From Pelotomaculum schinkii (GTDB lineage: Bacteria > Bacillota > Desulfotomaculia > Desulfotomaculales > Pelotomaculaceae), in the NCBI RefSeq assembly GCF_004369205.1, contig NZ_QFGA01000001.1, positions 1,674,001-1,738,000 of the forward strand: a stretch of DNA of 64,000 bases, given 5' to 3'. Under the pieces are notes generated by a model, which saw only the letters and a list, made by a program, of their open reading frames with translations, was not told where the DNA came from and searched no databases. Position numbers and translations under genes: made by a program. This document shows positions 42,645 to 51,295 of the stretch, piece by piece. Within the stretch, counting starts at the first letter, position 1. Every line of letters begins with the position of its first letter.

Positions 42645-42699
42645 AAAGCCCCCGTTTTTAACTCCCTGTCCGCAAGTCCCAAGCATTCATTACTGTTTC

Positions 42700-44049
42700 T
42701 TATCGGTTCAGCGCATTGACTATAACTGTAACAGCTTCCGCCCTGGTGGCGTTACCCTGTGGCTGAATGGTGTTATCAGGATACCCTTTCATGATCCCGT
42801 TTTCCGTCACGGTGGCAATAGCCTCTCTGGCCCAGCCGGAAATGCTGCCGCTGTCGGAGAACTGAAGCTCTCCCGCAGCCGGGGCAAGTTTCGCGGCCTT
42901 GGCAATCATAACAGCCATCTGCTCGCGGGTAATCATATCATCCGGCCCGAAGGTATTGGAGTCATAGCCGTTGACCACGCCCGCAGCTGCCGCGGCCGCA
43001 ATGTAATCTTTAGCCCAGTGCCCGGCTGTATCCGCAAATGTTTTACCGTCTTGAGACGTCAGTTGGAACGCTTTAACCAGCACAGTGGCAAATTCGGCCC
43101 GGGTTATCGCGTTGTCAGGCTTGAAGTTGCCGTCGCTATAACCGCTGATAGCGCCGAGCCTAACCAATTGATTGATATTGTTCTCAGCCCAGTGACCGGC
43201 GATATCATTTAATGTGGGCTGCAGCGTGGGCTGCTCCTCCTGCTTGCTGGAAGCCAGTACGGCAAATTTGGTGAAGTGGTCCACCTGCACGGTTATGGTA
43301 TTGCCGGATACGGCGCCGCCGATGTTTACCCATTTGCCAAGGGTTTCGTCGTAGTAATGGACCGCCGGGGTCTCGCCCGGACTTAAGGAAGCTGGATCGA
43401 AAGTAAAAGTCAGGGTGACCGGCTTGTTGAAAGTATAAGTTTCATTGCCGTCTACTTTAAATTCGTAGACGGAGCCAAGCAGCTTGAAGCCTGCAGGAGT
43501 AGCTTGCGGGCTACTAACCTTCTGAATAGTAATGTCTACTTTAGCTGTGCCTGTTAAGGCGTTGGCCGGAATATTTACTGAAACATCACTGCCCAGGCTG
43601 ATTTTTCCACCGGCACCCGGGCTTACAGAGGCTTCTCCGGTAGTGCTGTTAACCGGTTGCGGAGTAGTAGATCCACCACCAGAACCACCAGAACTACTGC
43701 TGCTGGCGCCTACGTTAAGTCTCTTGTTGTCTACGTTGTCGCCTTCACCGGCAACAACTGTTAATGTGCCTGCAGCGCCTCCCGGGACGATGAAGTCTAT
43801 GCTGTAATTTCCGGTTGCATCTGATTTTGTTGTATCAAAATATACGATGTTTTTTGCCGCGTCTACTACTTTGAGGGGAACCCATGCGTTTGGTTCGGTT
43901 GTGCCTGAAGCTGTGACGCTTTTGTTAACTGACGCCGTAGTTTTACTTAACGACAGGGTGGTGTTTGGCGTGTTTGCCAGCGCCATAGCAGGAACACACA
44001 TCAGCAGCATTAACGCTATTTGGAGATATGCTACTATTCTGAGCTTCAT
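42700..44049 (-). CDS. Small S-layer protein: Ig-like domain, ZU5-like domain, three SLH
   Basis: A 449-residue secreted protein. A signal peptide (1-26) is followed by an Ig-like repeat (27-110, TTLSLSKTTASVNKSVTASG), a Ser/Gly linker, a ZU5-like domain (about 135-260) and three SLH repeats (about 270-449). The ZU5-like and SLH parts closely resemble the C-terminus of the 36797 protein. There is no molybdopterin-binding-like domain. AAGGAG lies 8 bases before the ATG at 44049. It may be a structural S-layer component. Confidence 0.85.
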   Translation of the reverse strand: MKLRIVAYLQIALMLLMCVPAMALANTPNTTLSLSKTTASVNKSVTASGTTEPNAWVPLKVVDAAKNIVYFDTTKSDATGNYSIDFIVPGGAAGTLTVVAGEGDNVDNKRLNVGASSSSSGGSGGGSTTPQPVNSTTGEASVSPGAGGKISLGSDVSVNIPANALTGTAKVDITIQKVSSPQATPAGFKLLGSVYEFKVDGNETYTFNKPVTLTFTFDPASLSPGETPAVHYYDETLGKWVNIGGAVSGNTITVQVDHFTKFAVLASSKQEEQPTLQPTLNDIAGHWAENNINQLVRLGAISGYSDGNFKPDNAITRAEFATVLVKAFQLTSQDGKTFADTAGHWAKDYIAAAAAAGVVNGYDSNTFGPDDMITREQMAVMIAKAAKLAPAAGELQFSDSGSISGWAREAIATVTENGIMKGYPDNTIQPQGNATRAEAVTVIVNALNR

Positions 44050-44412
44050 TTTCATCACTCCTTTTTACTTAAGCCTGTGCCGGGATAAGGCTAAGGGAAG
44101 TATCCAGCAAATCAACCAGCCGGCAATCCTCTTCGCCGTCACGAACACACGTGATTCGTTCTTTCATTAAATACTGTTCTTAAAATACTGTTCTTAAGGC
44201 TTTTTAAAGCCAATGGGTTTTTATCCAATTCTAAGACGGACACTTTTACAGTGGGAGCTTTTCCACGGTGAGGGCAGAGTCGTCCCCCACCGTGGTCTTG
44301 ATGTCCAGTTTTAGCTGGACAAGTTCACTTGTTCTTTCTATAAACCGTTTTGCAGCTTATATATTTTTGCAAAGGAGCTCATTTTTTGACTACAATATCC
44401 CATAACAGGTAT
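44050..44412. other. Intergenic region with several hairpins
   Basis: There is no gene. On the minus strand a hairpin TCCAGCTAAAACTGGA (about 44310-44325) and another, CCACGGTGGGGGACGACTCT with CCCTCACCGTGG (44259-44302), lie after the 44413 gene. I could not name a riboswitch class for them. Confidence 0.5.
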
Positions 44413-47400
44413 TTATTGTAAAATAATCGGGTTTAAGTCAATTGCGTTGGTTAAATTATCAACAATGTAAGCTTTGATCACGTCGCCCGATTGGACATTA
44501 AAACCGGCCTGGGCAATTTCAACCTGGTCAAAATCAGCTCTGGTGGCGTTAAGCCCGAGCTGGCTGCCGTTTCTAAAATGAGTAAAGATCACTGTTTCAT
44601 TACCGCTATGGGAGACTACCGGCGCAATATTGACCGTGAAGTATTTAAACCCGGTCACACCGTCATTAACGGTCATGGTATTGATGCCTTCCTGGGTCGT
44701 CCCCGCGGTATATGCATCATCAGCCTCAGGTGTAACTGTGTAGACCGGATTTGGTCCAGACGTTTCCTCTATCGTCTGCACTACGGCAGCGTCTTCGTAC
44801 CCTGCAGCCTTAACCACAACAGTGTAGTCTTTGGCTTCGGTAAACACATCTGCGGCAATGGTAATCACACCGGCAGAAACAGTATATTTACCGTCAGCCA
44901 GGGTTGCGCCGTCCACAGTGATTTCTGTGATGGCGCTACGCCAGTCAGCATCATCGGTAAAGGTGATATCTACCGCCTGGCCAACTGTATTGTCGCTGGT
45001 ATCTGCCTTTAAGACAGGCGCGGCAGGCTCTCCTCCAGTATCTACCGTATAGGTAAAACTGACAACATCGCTATCTGCTCGGCCTGGCCCAATAGCAATG
45101 GCCTTGATGGTAGTGTCCGCGGTTATTTTAATCGGCACATTTAATTCAGGCTGGTAATAGCTGGCGCTCTTGTTATACATGTTGCTGTTTACATCCGGGG
45201 TACTGCCATCCAGGGTATAGTAAATCTTAACTCCATCAAAAGCTGTATGTCCCAGTGTAACCTCGGTTCCCGGTGCAACCACGCCTTCTGCTACATCTGC
45301 CGTAACATTATCCCACTTCAGGGGTTGTTCTGTGAAAACAATAATCTCATTAACTTTTTTTACAAACCACGGTTTATTCTGTTCGGTAACAGCCCGCTGA
45401 CCCATGATCAACCGCAATCCGTTACTTTCCAGTGTATCCGTGGAGAGGATCGCCGGCACCAATACTTTACCGTTTGAAGAACCTTCCATCAAACCCGGGA
45501 AATAGTAACGGGGTTGTGCAAGCAGCTCATCTCTGGTAAAAGTCTTGGTAAGGCCGTCGGAGGCCTTGATGGTTATTAGTTTGGCTTCACCTTTTATTTG
45601 GGCCAGGTCCAGAATATCCTGCAGCTTTACTCCTTTAACATCAACAAACCCATTATCTTCAGCGGGATAGTTATTGATAGCGCTATAGCTGTGGGACACC
45701 TCCGGCAGCGCCAGGACCTGGCTTAGAGTAAGCTCAACGGCGGCAGGCACCCCATCACCGGTAATAGTAATAGCTAGCGCTTCTGCTGCGCCAATTGTCT
45801 GAGTCACTGTGGCATCATTGTATCCGGTGGCGCTGACCGTGATTTCGTAGTCTTCAGCCGCGGTGAACACGTCAGCGGTGATATTGATATTCCCTTCCGT
45901 AACCGTATACTGGTCGCTGGTTAAGGCACTACCGTTAACAGTGATACCGGTAATCGCCGCCCGCCAGGCCGCATCATCGGTGAAGGTCAGGTCGATGGAA
46001 TTGCCTGCCTTGTTGTCGGTGGTGTCGGCTGCCAATACCGGCGGCGCCTCGGGCTGGCCTTGGACTTGCATAGTTACCACCGAATCCGCGTAGCCCGCAG
46101 CTTTGAACGTAATGTCAAATTCCCCGGCTGCGGAAAGAACGCCGGCTGCGATGGTAATCTTTCCTTCACCAACTGTATAATCGAACTCTGTGAGACTCTT
46201 ATTGCCCACAATCACGCTGGTAATTGACTCTCTCCAGCCCGCAAAATCGGCAAAAGTCAGGTCTAAAGCTTCACCCGGGGCTATCACTCCGGCTGCCGGG
46301 GTAAGCGTCACGGGCGCCCGCTTAACCTGCGTGGGAACCAGCCTCTCAGAAGTTGTCCCATCGCCAAGTTTGCCTTTCGAATTATTCCCCCAGGCCCATG
46401 CGGTACCATCGGTCTTTAAAGCCTGCGAGTAGTTGGAACCGGCATTTAACATGGCAATACCGGCCTCTGGCCCGTAGAGCTTAATAGGTACTTTACTACC
46501 GTTATCATACCCCATCTTGCCGTTACCGAGTTGACCTTGACTATTGTTGCCCCAGACCCATAACGATCCGTCGGTCTGCAGGGCCATCGTGTGGTTATCC
46601 CCGGCCGTAATTGCTTTCACATCTGTTAGATCAGAAGCTTGAACCGGCACAAGACTTCTCATTATTTTAGTCAGGTCCAGATCTTTATTACCTAACTGTC
46701 CACTCGAAGCGAAGCCCCAGCCCCAGACCGTACCGTCCTCTTTAATTGCTAAAGAAAATCCGCTTCCGGCGGCAATGGCCTTGAAGACACCGGTAAGGCC
46801 GGTAGCCTGAACGGGCTTATTGCTATTCGTTTGGGTACCGTCACCCAATTGTCCTTCGCTATTTTTGCCCCAGGCCCAGACCGTGCCGTCGTTTTTAAGG
46901 GCCAGAGCATGCTCCTTACCGGCTGCAATAGCCTGGACATCAGTCAGGCCGTAGACCTGCTCCGCAACAGTTCTTGAACCTCCGGCGCCGATACCCAACT
47001 GTCCATAGCTATTTTTGCCCCAGGCCCAGACCGTACCGTCGTTTTTAAGGGCCAGAGAAAAACCGTCCCCGGCTGCAATAGCCTGGACCCCGGTCAATCC
47101 GTAAACCTGTTCCGGGACAGTCCTGGTTCCGGATGTACCGCTGACACCGTTGCCCAGCTGTCCATACAAATTATAGCCCCAGGCCCAAACCGTACCGTCG
47201 TCCTTCAGGGCCAAAGTATGGTTGTAACCGGGCGCCGCCGCCGTGACCTCCGTTAAGCTGGAGACCTGCACCGGTGTGTATTTAGTTTCAGTACTGCCGT
47301 CACCAAGCTTGCCCTGGGCGCCGTCACCCCAGGCCCAGACCGTACCGTCGTTCTTGATCGCGACAGTATGCCGATCTTTCCCGGCCACGTAAACCATGTC

Positions 47401-48393
47401 GCCTGCGCCGGCGGAGCCGAACGGGACCAGGTATTCTTTAGTGACGATCTCGCTGTCCGACCGGCCGGGACCGATGACGACGGCTTTGATGGTGGTGTCG
47501 CTGTTAAGGGGGCCGATTTTGTGGTTTATTTCGTCCAAATCATCGCTTCGCGACGACCACCAACGCATGGCAATCCAGTTATACATGGGGCTGTCTATGG
47601 TCGGGTCGCTGCCGTCCAGGGTGTAATGAACCTTGTCTTCATCGTCGAAGGGACTGTGCATTTCCACCATGGTCCCTGCGGGTACCTCTCCAGGCGCCGG
47701 ATTGACCGTGGGATTATCCCATTTGGGCACGGGATCGGTGAGCACCTCGATTTTTACTACCAATTTGGCAAACCTGGCGTTGGTCTGCTGGGTTACCGCC
47801 CGCTGCCCGTACAGCAAATGGTTTGCGTCCGAACGGCTAAAGTTGTCCGCAACCAGGATATCGTTATAACTTTGAGCAGAGAAACTTCTGTGCGCGATGA
47901 TGGTATCCACTAATACTTTACCCGACGGGTCACCGGGAAGATGGCCGGGAAGGCCGCTGCTCATAAAATTAGGGAAACGATACCGGGGGGCGTTTAATAA
48001 CTCCTCCACCGTAAAGGTAACTCTAAAATTGTCTCCGGAAGTAAATCTGATCTGTGTGGCTTCCGGCTTGAGTCCCCCGGCTAAATCAAGCAGGTCGGTC
48101 AGTTTGACGCCCTGCCCCCTGTACCAGCTCTTGGTGGGCCAGGTGTTAATAGTGCTGTAGATTACGTCTTGTTGTTGTAAATAAACCCCTTCTGATACTG
48201 ACTCCGTACCCCGGAGCTGGTTTTGGGTAATGGTTACGGGCACGGGGCCGTTCAGCCCGGGCCCCGATATTATAATGTCACCCCCGGCGGCCAGGGCGTC
48301 CGCGGGCGCCATCAGACTAACCGTACCGGCAAGCAACAGCACGCTGAAGACGGTCAGAAAAAGCTTAAATACCCAACTGCTCCTTATACGCAT
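44413..48393 (-). CDS. Giant surface protein: molybdopterin-binding-like domains, RCC1 propeller, Shr-like (DUF1533) domains
   Basis: A 1326-residue secreted protein. It has a signal peptide (1-37), a molybdopterin-binding-like domain (40-225) and a chitobiase-C/Fn3-assoc-like repeat (KVHYTLDGSDPTIDSPMYNW, 230-320). Seven RCC1 repeats (about 331-688, each near DGTVWAWG..GQLG) make a complete seven-blade propeller. Then come two DUF1533/Shr-like hemoglobin-interacting domains (690-865), a second molybdopterin-binding-like domain (875-1030), another chitobiase-C repeat, a third DUF1533 and the C-terminal domain shared with the phosphatase. The ATG at 48393 has AAGGAGG 7 bases upstream. It lies behind a Moco riboswitch. 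Confidence 0.82.
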   Translation of the reverse strand: MRIRSSWVFKLFLTVFSVLLLAGTVSLMAPADALAAGGDIIISGPGLNGPVPVTITQNQLRGTESVSEGVYLQQQDVIYSTINTWPTKSWYRGQGVKLTDLLDLAGGLKPEATQIRFTSGDNFRVTFTVEELLNAPRYRFPNFMSSGLPGHLPGDPSGKVLVDTIIAHRSFSAQSYNDILVADNFSRSDANHLLYGQRAVTQQTNARFAKLVVKIEVLTDPVPKWDNPTVNPAPGEVPAGTMVEMHSPFDDEDKVHYTLDGSDPTIDSPMYNWIAMRWWSSRSDDLDEINHKIGPLNSDTTIKAVVIGPGRSDSEIVTKEYLVPFGSAGAGDMVYVAGKDRHTVAIKNDGTVWAWGDGAQGKLGDGSTETKYTPVQVSSLTEVTAAAPGYNHTLALKDDGTVWAWGYNLYGQLGNGVSGTSGTRTVPEQVYGLTGVQAIAAGDGFSLALKNDGTVWAWGKNSYGQLGIGAGGSRTVAEQVYGLTDVQAIAAGKEHALALKNDGTVWAWGKNSEGQLGDGTQTNSNKPVQATGLTGVFKAIAAGSGFSLAIKEDGTVWGWGFASSGQLGNKDLDLTKIMRSLVPVQASDLTDVKAITAGDNHTMALQTDGSLWVWGNNSQGQLGNGKMGYDNGSKVPIKLYGPEAGIAMLNAGSNYSQALKTDGTAWAWGNNSKGKLGDGTTSERLVPTQVKRAPVTLTPAAGVIAPGEALDLTFADFAGWRESITSVIVGNKSLTEFDYTVGEGKITIAAGVLSAAGEFDITFKAAGYADSVVTMQVQGQPEAPPVLAADTTDNKAGNSIDLTFTDDAAWRAAITGITVNGSALTSDQYTVTEGNINITADVFTAAEDYEITVSATGYNDATVTQTIGAAEALAITITGDGVPAAVELTLSQVLALPEVSHSYSAINNYPAEDNGFVDVKGVKLQDILDLAQIKGEAKLITIKASDGLTKTFTRDELLAQPRYYFPGLMEGSSNGKVLVPAILSTDTLESNGLRLIMGQRAVTEQNKPWFVKKVNEIIVFTEQPLKWDNVTADVAEGVVAPGTEVTLGHTAFDGVKIYYTLDGSTPDVNSNMYNKSASYYQPELNVPIKITADTTIKAIAIGPGRADSDVVSFTYTVDTGGEPAAPVLKADTSDNTVGQAVDITFTDDADWRSAITEITVDGATLADGKYTVSAGVITIAADVFTEAKDYTVVVKAAGYEDAAVVQTIEETSGPNPVYTVTPEADDAYTAGTTQEGINTMTVNDGVTGFKYFTVNIAPVVSHSGNETVIFTHFRNGSQLGLNATRADFDQVEIAQAGFNVQSGDVIKAYIVDNLTNAIDLNPIILQ

Positions 48394-48660
48394 GGAATTC
48401 CCTCCTTGTTTCAACAAATAATAGTCACACTGCTGAGAAACATTTACAACAAACCACTTCTCCTCTCTCAACTCGCACATCAGAGTAGCCCCAAAGACTT
48501 AATAGTTTTCAGCCTCCGTTACACCATCTGCCATATGGCATCAGTCCAGCATTCTCAACACCCCCTTCGTCAAATGGCCTGTCGGCGCTGAACCCCTGTA
48601 CTTTGGAGAAAAAACCGGTCACCTCCTGCTTGTCCCGGCTACGGGTAGCCGGAAAGATTT
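48394..48660 (-). other. Long leader between the riboswitch terminator and the 44413 gene
   Basis: About 270 nt lie between terminator and gene. It contains a hairpin CCGGCTACCCGTAGCCGG (48637-48654), a small palindrome TGCCATATGGCA and a possible 37-codon ORF at 48509-48622. That ORF starts with GTG; AGGAGG lies directly against it, which is too close for normal initiation. Confidence 0.45.
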
Positions 48661-48667
48661 GTAAAGC

Positions 48668-48708
48668 AAAAAAGCTTTGTCCCATTGGTTGAAAGGGACA
48701 AAGCTTTA
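48668..48708 (-). terminator. Expression-platform terminator of the Moco riboswitch
   Basis: On the minus strand AAAGCTTTGTCCCTTTC and the complementary GGGACAAAGCTTT, followed by TTTTG, form a strong intrinsic terminator right behind the riboswitch aptamer. Confidence 0.85.
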
Positions 48709-48721
48709 AAGTCCGGCAGCT

Positions 48722-48819
48722 TATGTTTCCTTTCCTCAATGGGAGGCACGGCAGTTTCCCGGCGTACCCTGTGAGGCCGATAACCATAGTCTCCCTTAGG
48801 TCATGCGGCTCGGAAAAAC
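48722..48819 (-). promoter_or_regulatory. Molybdenum/tungsten cofactor (Moco/Tuco) riboswitch
   Basis: The minus strand has the conserved elements of the MOCO RNA motif in order: TTTTCCGAGCCGC, CGGCCTCACAGGGTACGCCG, GGGAAACTGCCG, TGCCTCCCATTGAGGAAAGG. GGTACG and CGTGCC pair to form the inner stem, and the GCCTCCC...GGAAAGG block is as in known moa leaders. The class binds molybdopterin-type cofactor. The terminator lies immediately downstream, so ligand binding should control the surface-protein gene at 44413-48393. Confidence 0.82.
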
Positions 48820-48857
48820 ATACTTATTTTTGTGAACTCAGTCATGCATATTTACTT

Positions 48858-49373
48858 CTACTGCAGTTCCAGGCTTGTGAGAAAATTGGTAAAGCGCTGT
48901 CCGAACTCATCCTGGTAAATAATGATGCGCATAGCGCCCTCCCCGCCGGTCTTGGTTTTTAACGGTTCACCGTGGTCGGCGTAAACAATGAACACATTAT
49001 TCGGCCGCAGGACTTCAGACATGTTCACCCCGGAGGTGTAGTTGTCGATGCCTCTGGTTATGATCCTGGTACATTTTTGGGACAGACCCGGATCGATGCT
49101 GTTTAAGGCGTCCAGCAGCGGGGCGCCTGTAAACTCATGTTTGGTCATGCCGGAGGTGGACTGAATCACCATTTTCTTCTGCGCCGCCGGCAGTTTCTGA
49201 AGATCGGCAACTGTCAGGACGCCGATAACATTATCTCCTGTCTTAACTAAGATTTGGCCTTCCTGCAGGTTTTCATCGCCGCGGTTCAAAAACGCAAATA
49301 CCACAATAATAATGACCAGTAATGCAATCACCGCATAGAGGATCTTCTTTTGGTCAACAGCCTTACTCTCCAT
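48858..49373 (-). CDS. Membrane-anchored molybdopterin-binding-like single-domain protein
   Basis: A 171-residue protein with one N-terminal helix (residues 11-31) and an extracytoplasmic domain of the sulfite-oxidase-like fold. VLTVADLQKLPAAQKKMVIQ is followed by KHEFTGAPLLDALNSIDP and a VYADHGEPL segment, matching the pattern of PF00174-like domains. The Mo-coordinating Cys is not evident. GGGAGGG lies about 8 bases before the ATG at 49373. It follows the NapH-like gene and is the last gene before the riboswitch. Confidence 0.7.
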   Translation of the reverse strand: MESKAVDQKKILYAVIALLVIIIVVFAFLNRGDENLQEGQILVKTGDNVIGVLTVADLQKLPAAQKKMVIQSTSGMTKHEFTGAPLLDALNSIDPGLSQKCTRIITRGIDNYTSGVNMSEVLRPNNVFIVYADHGEPLKTKTGGEGAMRIIIYQDEFGQRFTNFLTSLELQ

Positions 49374-49453
49374 CAACAATACCCTCCCAAGCATAGCCGG
49401 TTTTGGCCGGATGAGACAGGAGAACCATCCCCTTGCCTGTCTTAAACCTTTGG

Positions 49454-50329
49454 TTACATCCTGAAGCCTTTATTCTGGTCCAGCTTTTTCTTTAGCCTAA
49501 GCGTTTTTTCGCCAATACCTGCCTTGATGCCCAACAGGCCGTCCCGGCAACCCGCAAAACACTGCATGCAGCGGACGCATTCCGGACTATTGGGGTTGTT
49601 GTATATGTCTATCCCCAACTCACATTGCTCTTGACAGCCTCCGCACTTTTTGCAGTTATCCCTATTGATTTCGAACCTCAGCAGGCTTAGCCGGTTCAGG
49701 AGGGCATAGACCGCTCCGAGCGGGCAAATAAACCTGCAAAAAGGCCTGAAGATGATCATGGACGGCAAAACCGCGACGGCAAGCAAAACCAGCTTCCACT
49801 TGAACAAGACACCTGCCGTTGTCATCAGGGAAGGTTGTAACGCCATTAAGGGCAGGTACGCTTCCAGCGTCTCCACCGGGCATAAATACTTGCAGAAGGT
49901 CGAGCCGCTCAAATAAGTCAGACCAAGGGCCGGGAACAGGAGCACAAACAGGACCAGCACGACGTATTTTAAATAGACGAGTTTTATTAACTTCCGGCCG
50001 GGCCGGTACTTGGGCAGCGGTATTTTATATAACAGTTCCTGCATGAAGCCAAAGGGACAGAGCCAGCCGCAAAGGAACCTGCCCAGCAGTCCCCCCAGCA
50101 AAAGCAGCAGCCCGGAGGTAACCATAAGGAGCAGATAATTGCCGAATATAAGCGAGCTCTGGATCAGTCCCAGCGGACACGAGCTAAAAGCGCCGGGGCA
50201 GGAAGTGCAGTTCAGTACCGGCACACAGAGCCTTTTCAGAGGCCCGTTGTACGCCGTACCCTGCAGAAAACCGGCAATATGTCCGTTTATAAGCGCCGCT
50301 GTAATGGTCTGGACAACCCTTCTTTTCAA
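49454..50329 (-). CDS. NapH/YccM-like membrane ferredoxin
   Basis: A 291-residue membrane protein with about five helices. Two CxxxCP-type motifs lie at membrane edges (GWLCPFGFMQELLY and FICPLGAVYAL), and two 4Fe-4S motifs are near the C-terminus (CKKCGGCQEQCELGID and CVRCMQCFAGC). Proteins of this family (NapH, NosR C-terminal part, RdhC-like) pass electrons from quinol or flavin donors to exported redox enzymes. It lies 40 bp after the FMN-binding lipoprotein gene, consistent with a shared electron path. Confidence 0.9.
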   Translation of the reverse strand: MKRRVVQTITAALINGHIAGFLQGTAYNGPLKRLCVPVLNCTSCPGAFSSCPLGLIQSSLIFGNYLLLMVTSGLLLLLGGLLGRFLCGWLCPFGFMQELLYKIPLPKYRPGRKLIKLVYLKYVVLVLFVLLFPALGLTYLSGSTFCKYLCPVETLEAYLPLMALQPSLMTTAGVLFKWKLVLLAVAVLPSMIIFRPFCRFICPLGAVYALLNRLSLLRFEINRDNCKKCGGCQEQCELGIDIYNNPNSPECVRCMQCFAGCRDGLLGIKAGIGEKTLRLKKKLDQNKGFRM

Positions 50330-50369
50330 TCATCACACTCCCGGATTACGTGGTAGCGGTATCCTTCCC

Positions 50370-50993
50370 CTACTGTATTTCCGTGACAAACCCTTCTACC
50401 TTCAGGGGTACCGGCTCAGCTTCCTCCCCCAGGAGCAACTCGCGGTAGGTCCCCATTGCGGCGTTGACCCCGTTGATCACTGCCTGGGAGCTTACTGTAG
50501 CGCAGGTAATCTGGATAATATCATTTGGCCGGGACGGCTCCAGAACCACTCTGTTTAAATAGGCGCCGGCGCTTTTGTTGTTAAACCGGTCCAAAAACCA
50601 TTCTTTGGTCAGACTATCTCCTCCGTACAAGGGTGTCTCATCATGCTGCAATACTCTGATCCCCAGCAACTCGTTTTTTTCGCCATCTATTAAAACAAAT
50701 AGGTCTATCGCGCTCCTGTAGCCCAGAGGACTTGATAAAAAAGCATAATTTTTCTGCTCGCCGCAAGTTATTTCGTAAGCATTTTTTACGGCAGGAAACT
50801 TTTCTTTAACTTCCTCCGTCAGTTCGATGCCCTTTATAGCTTCGTCTGCGATTTCCTGCTCGCTTCCCAGCAACTCCTGCAGGGCTTCCTTCTGGGGAGG
50901 CGTCATTTTTTTTGAATTACCGGAAGAGCACCCGGTCACGGTTAAAACCAGGATAGCTGCAGCAGCAAACAGCAAGACTACGCATTTTCGCAC
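50370..50993 (-). CDS. FMN-binding lipoprotein (RnfG/NosR-like domain)
   Basis: A 207-residue lipoprotein (lipobox TVTGC, Cys 22). A C-terminal FMN-binding domain contains ITCATVSSQAVINGVNAA, which corresponds to the S/T-G-A-T-x-S/T flavin motif with Cys replacing Gly. The acceptor Thr is present, so ApbE (33457) may flavinylate it. The start is GTG after GGGAG. It probably forms an exported redox pair with the NapH-like protein. Confidence 0.82.
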   Translation of the reverse strand: MRKCVVLLFAAAAILVLTVTGCSSGNSKKMTPPQKEALQELLGSEQEIADEAIKGIELTEEVKEKFPAVKNAYEITCGEQKNYAFLSSPLGYRSAIDLFVLIDGEKNELLGIRVLQHDETPLYGGDSLTKEWFLDRFNNKSAGAYLNRVVLEPSRPNDIIQITCATVSSQAVINGVNAAMGTYRELLLGEEAEPVPLKVEGFVTEIQ

Positions 50994-51000
50994 GCTTTCA

Positions 51001-51295
51001 CAACTCCCATCTGATACCTGAGTTTCGCGTCCTTGCTTCCTAGGGTGGTATACAGCTCTACCGATATGTACTTCTGCTCACCGGCTTACCCTTGATCGCC
51101 GCTCCCTTAGTTGGAGATACACCTGGCAAAATAGGTCTCCTACCCTGAGGTGCGAATTCATTCGCCCAAATGCAACATTGGCTGCCACAAGTGCGGCGCT
51201 GGCGCGCCGTGTGCGATTGAAATGGCGCCTACATCGGCTGGTATTTTCATGATACGTGGCGCCACTCTAGCGGCAGGTATATGCCCCTTTTCCGC
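51001..51295. other. Intergenic region with palindromic element
   Basis: Near 51150-51240 is another copy of the palindrome-bounded element (gtgcgaattcattcgc ... gtgcgattgaaat). The part 51001-51140 has no coding or structural feature that I could identify. Confidence 0.5.

Noticed and set aside
44050-44412. Cobalamin or c-di-GMP riboswitch before the 42700 SLH gene
   Set aside because: Hairpins are present, but no B12 box or c-di-GMP core could be found on the minus strand.
51001-51140. Riboswitch or group II intron fragment
   Set aside because: A GGACGCGAAACTCAGG stretch is only superficially like c-di-GMP riboswitches; the rest of the consensus is absent, and no intron ORF or domain V was found.
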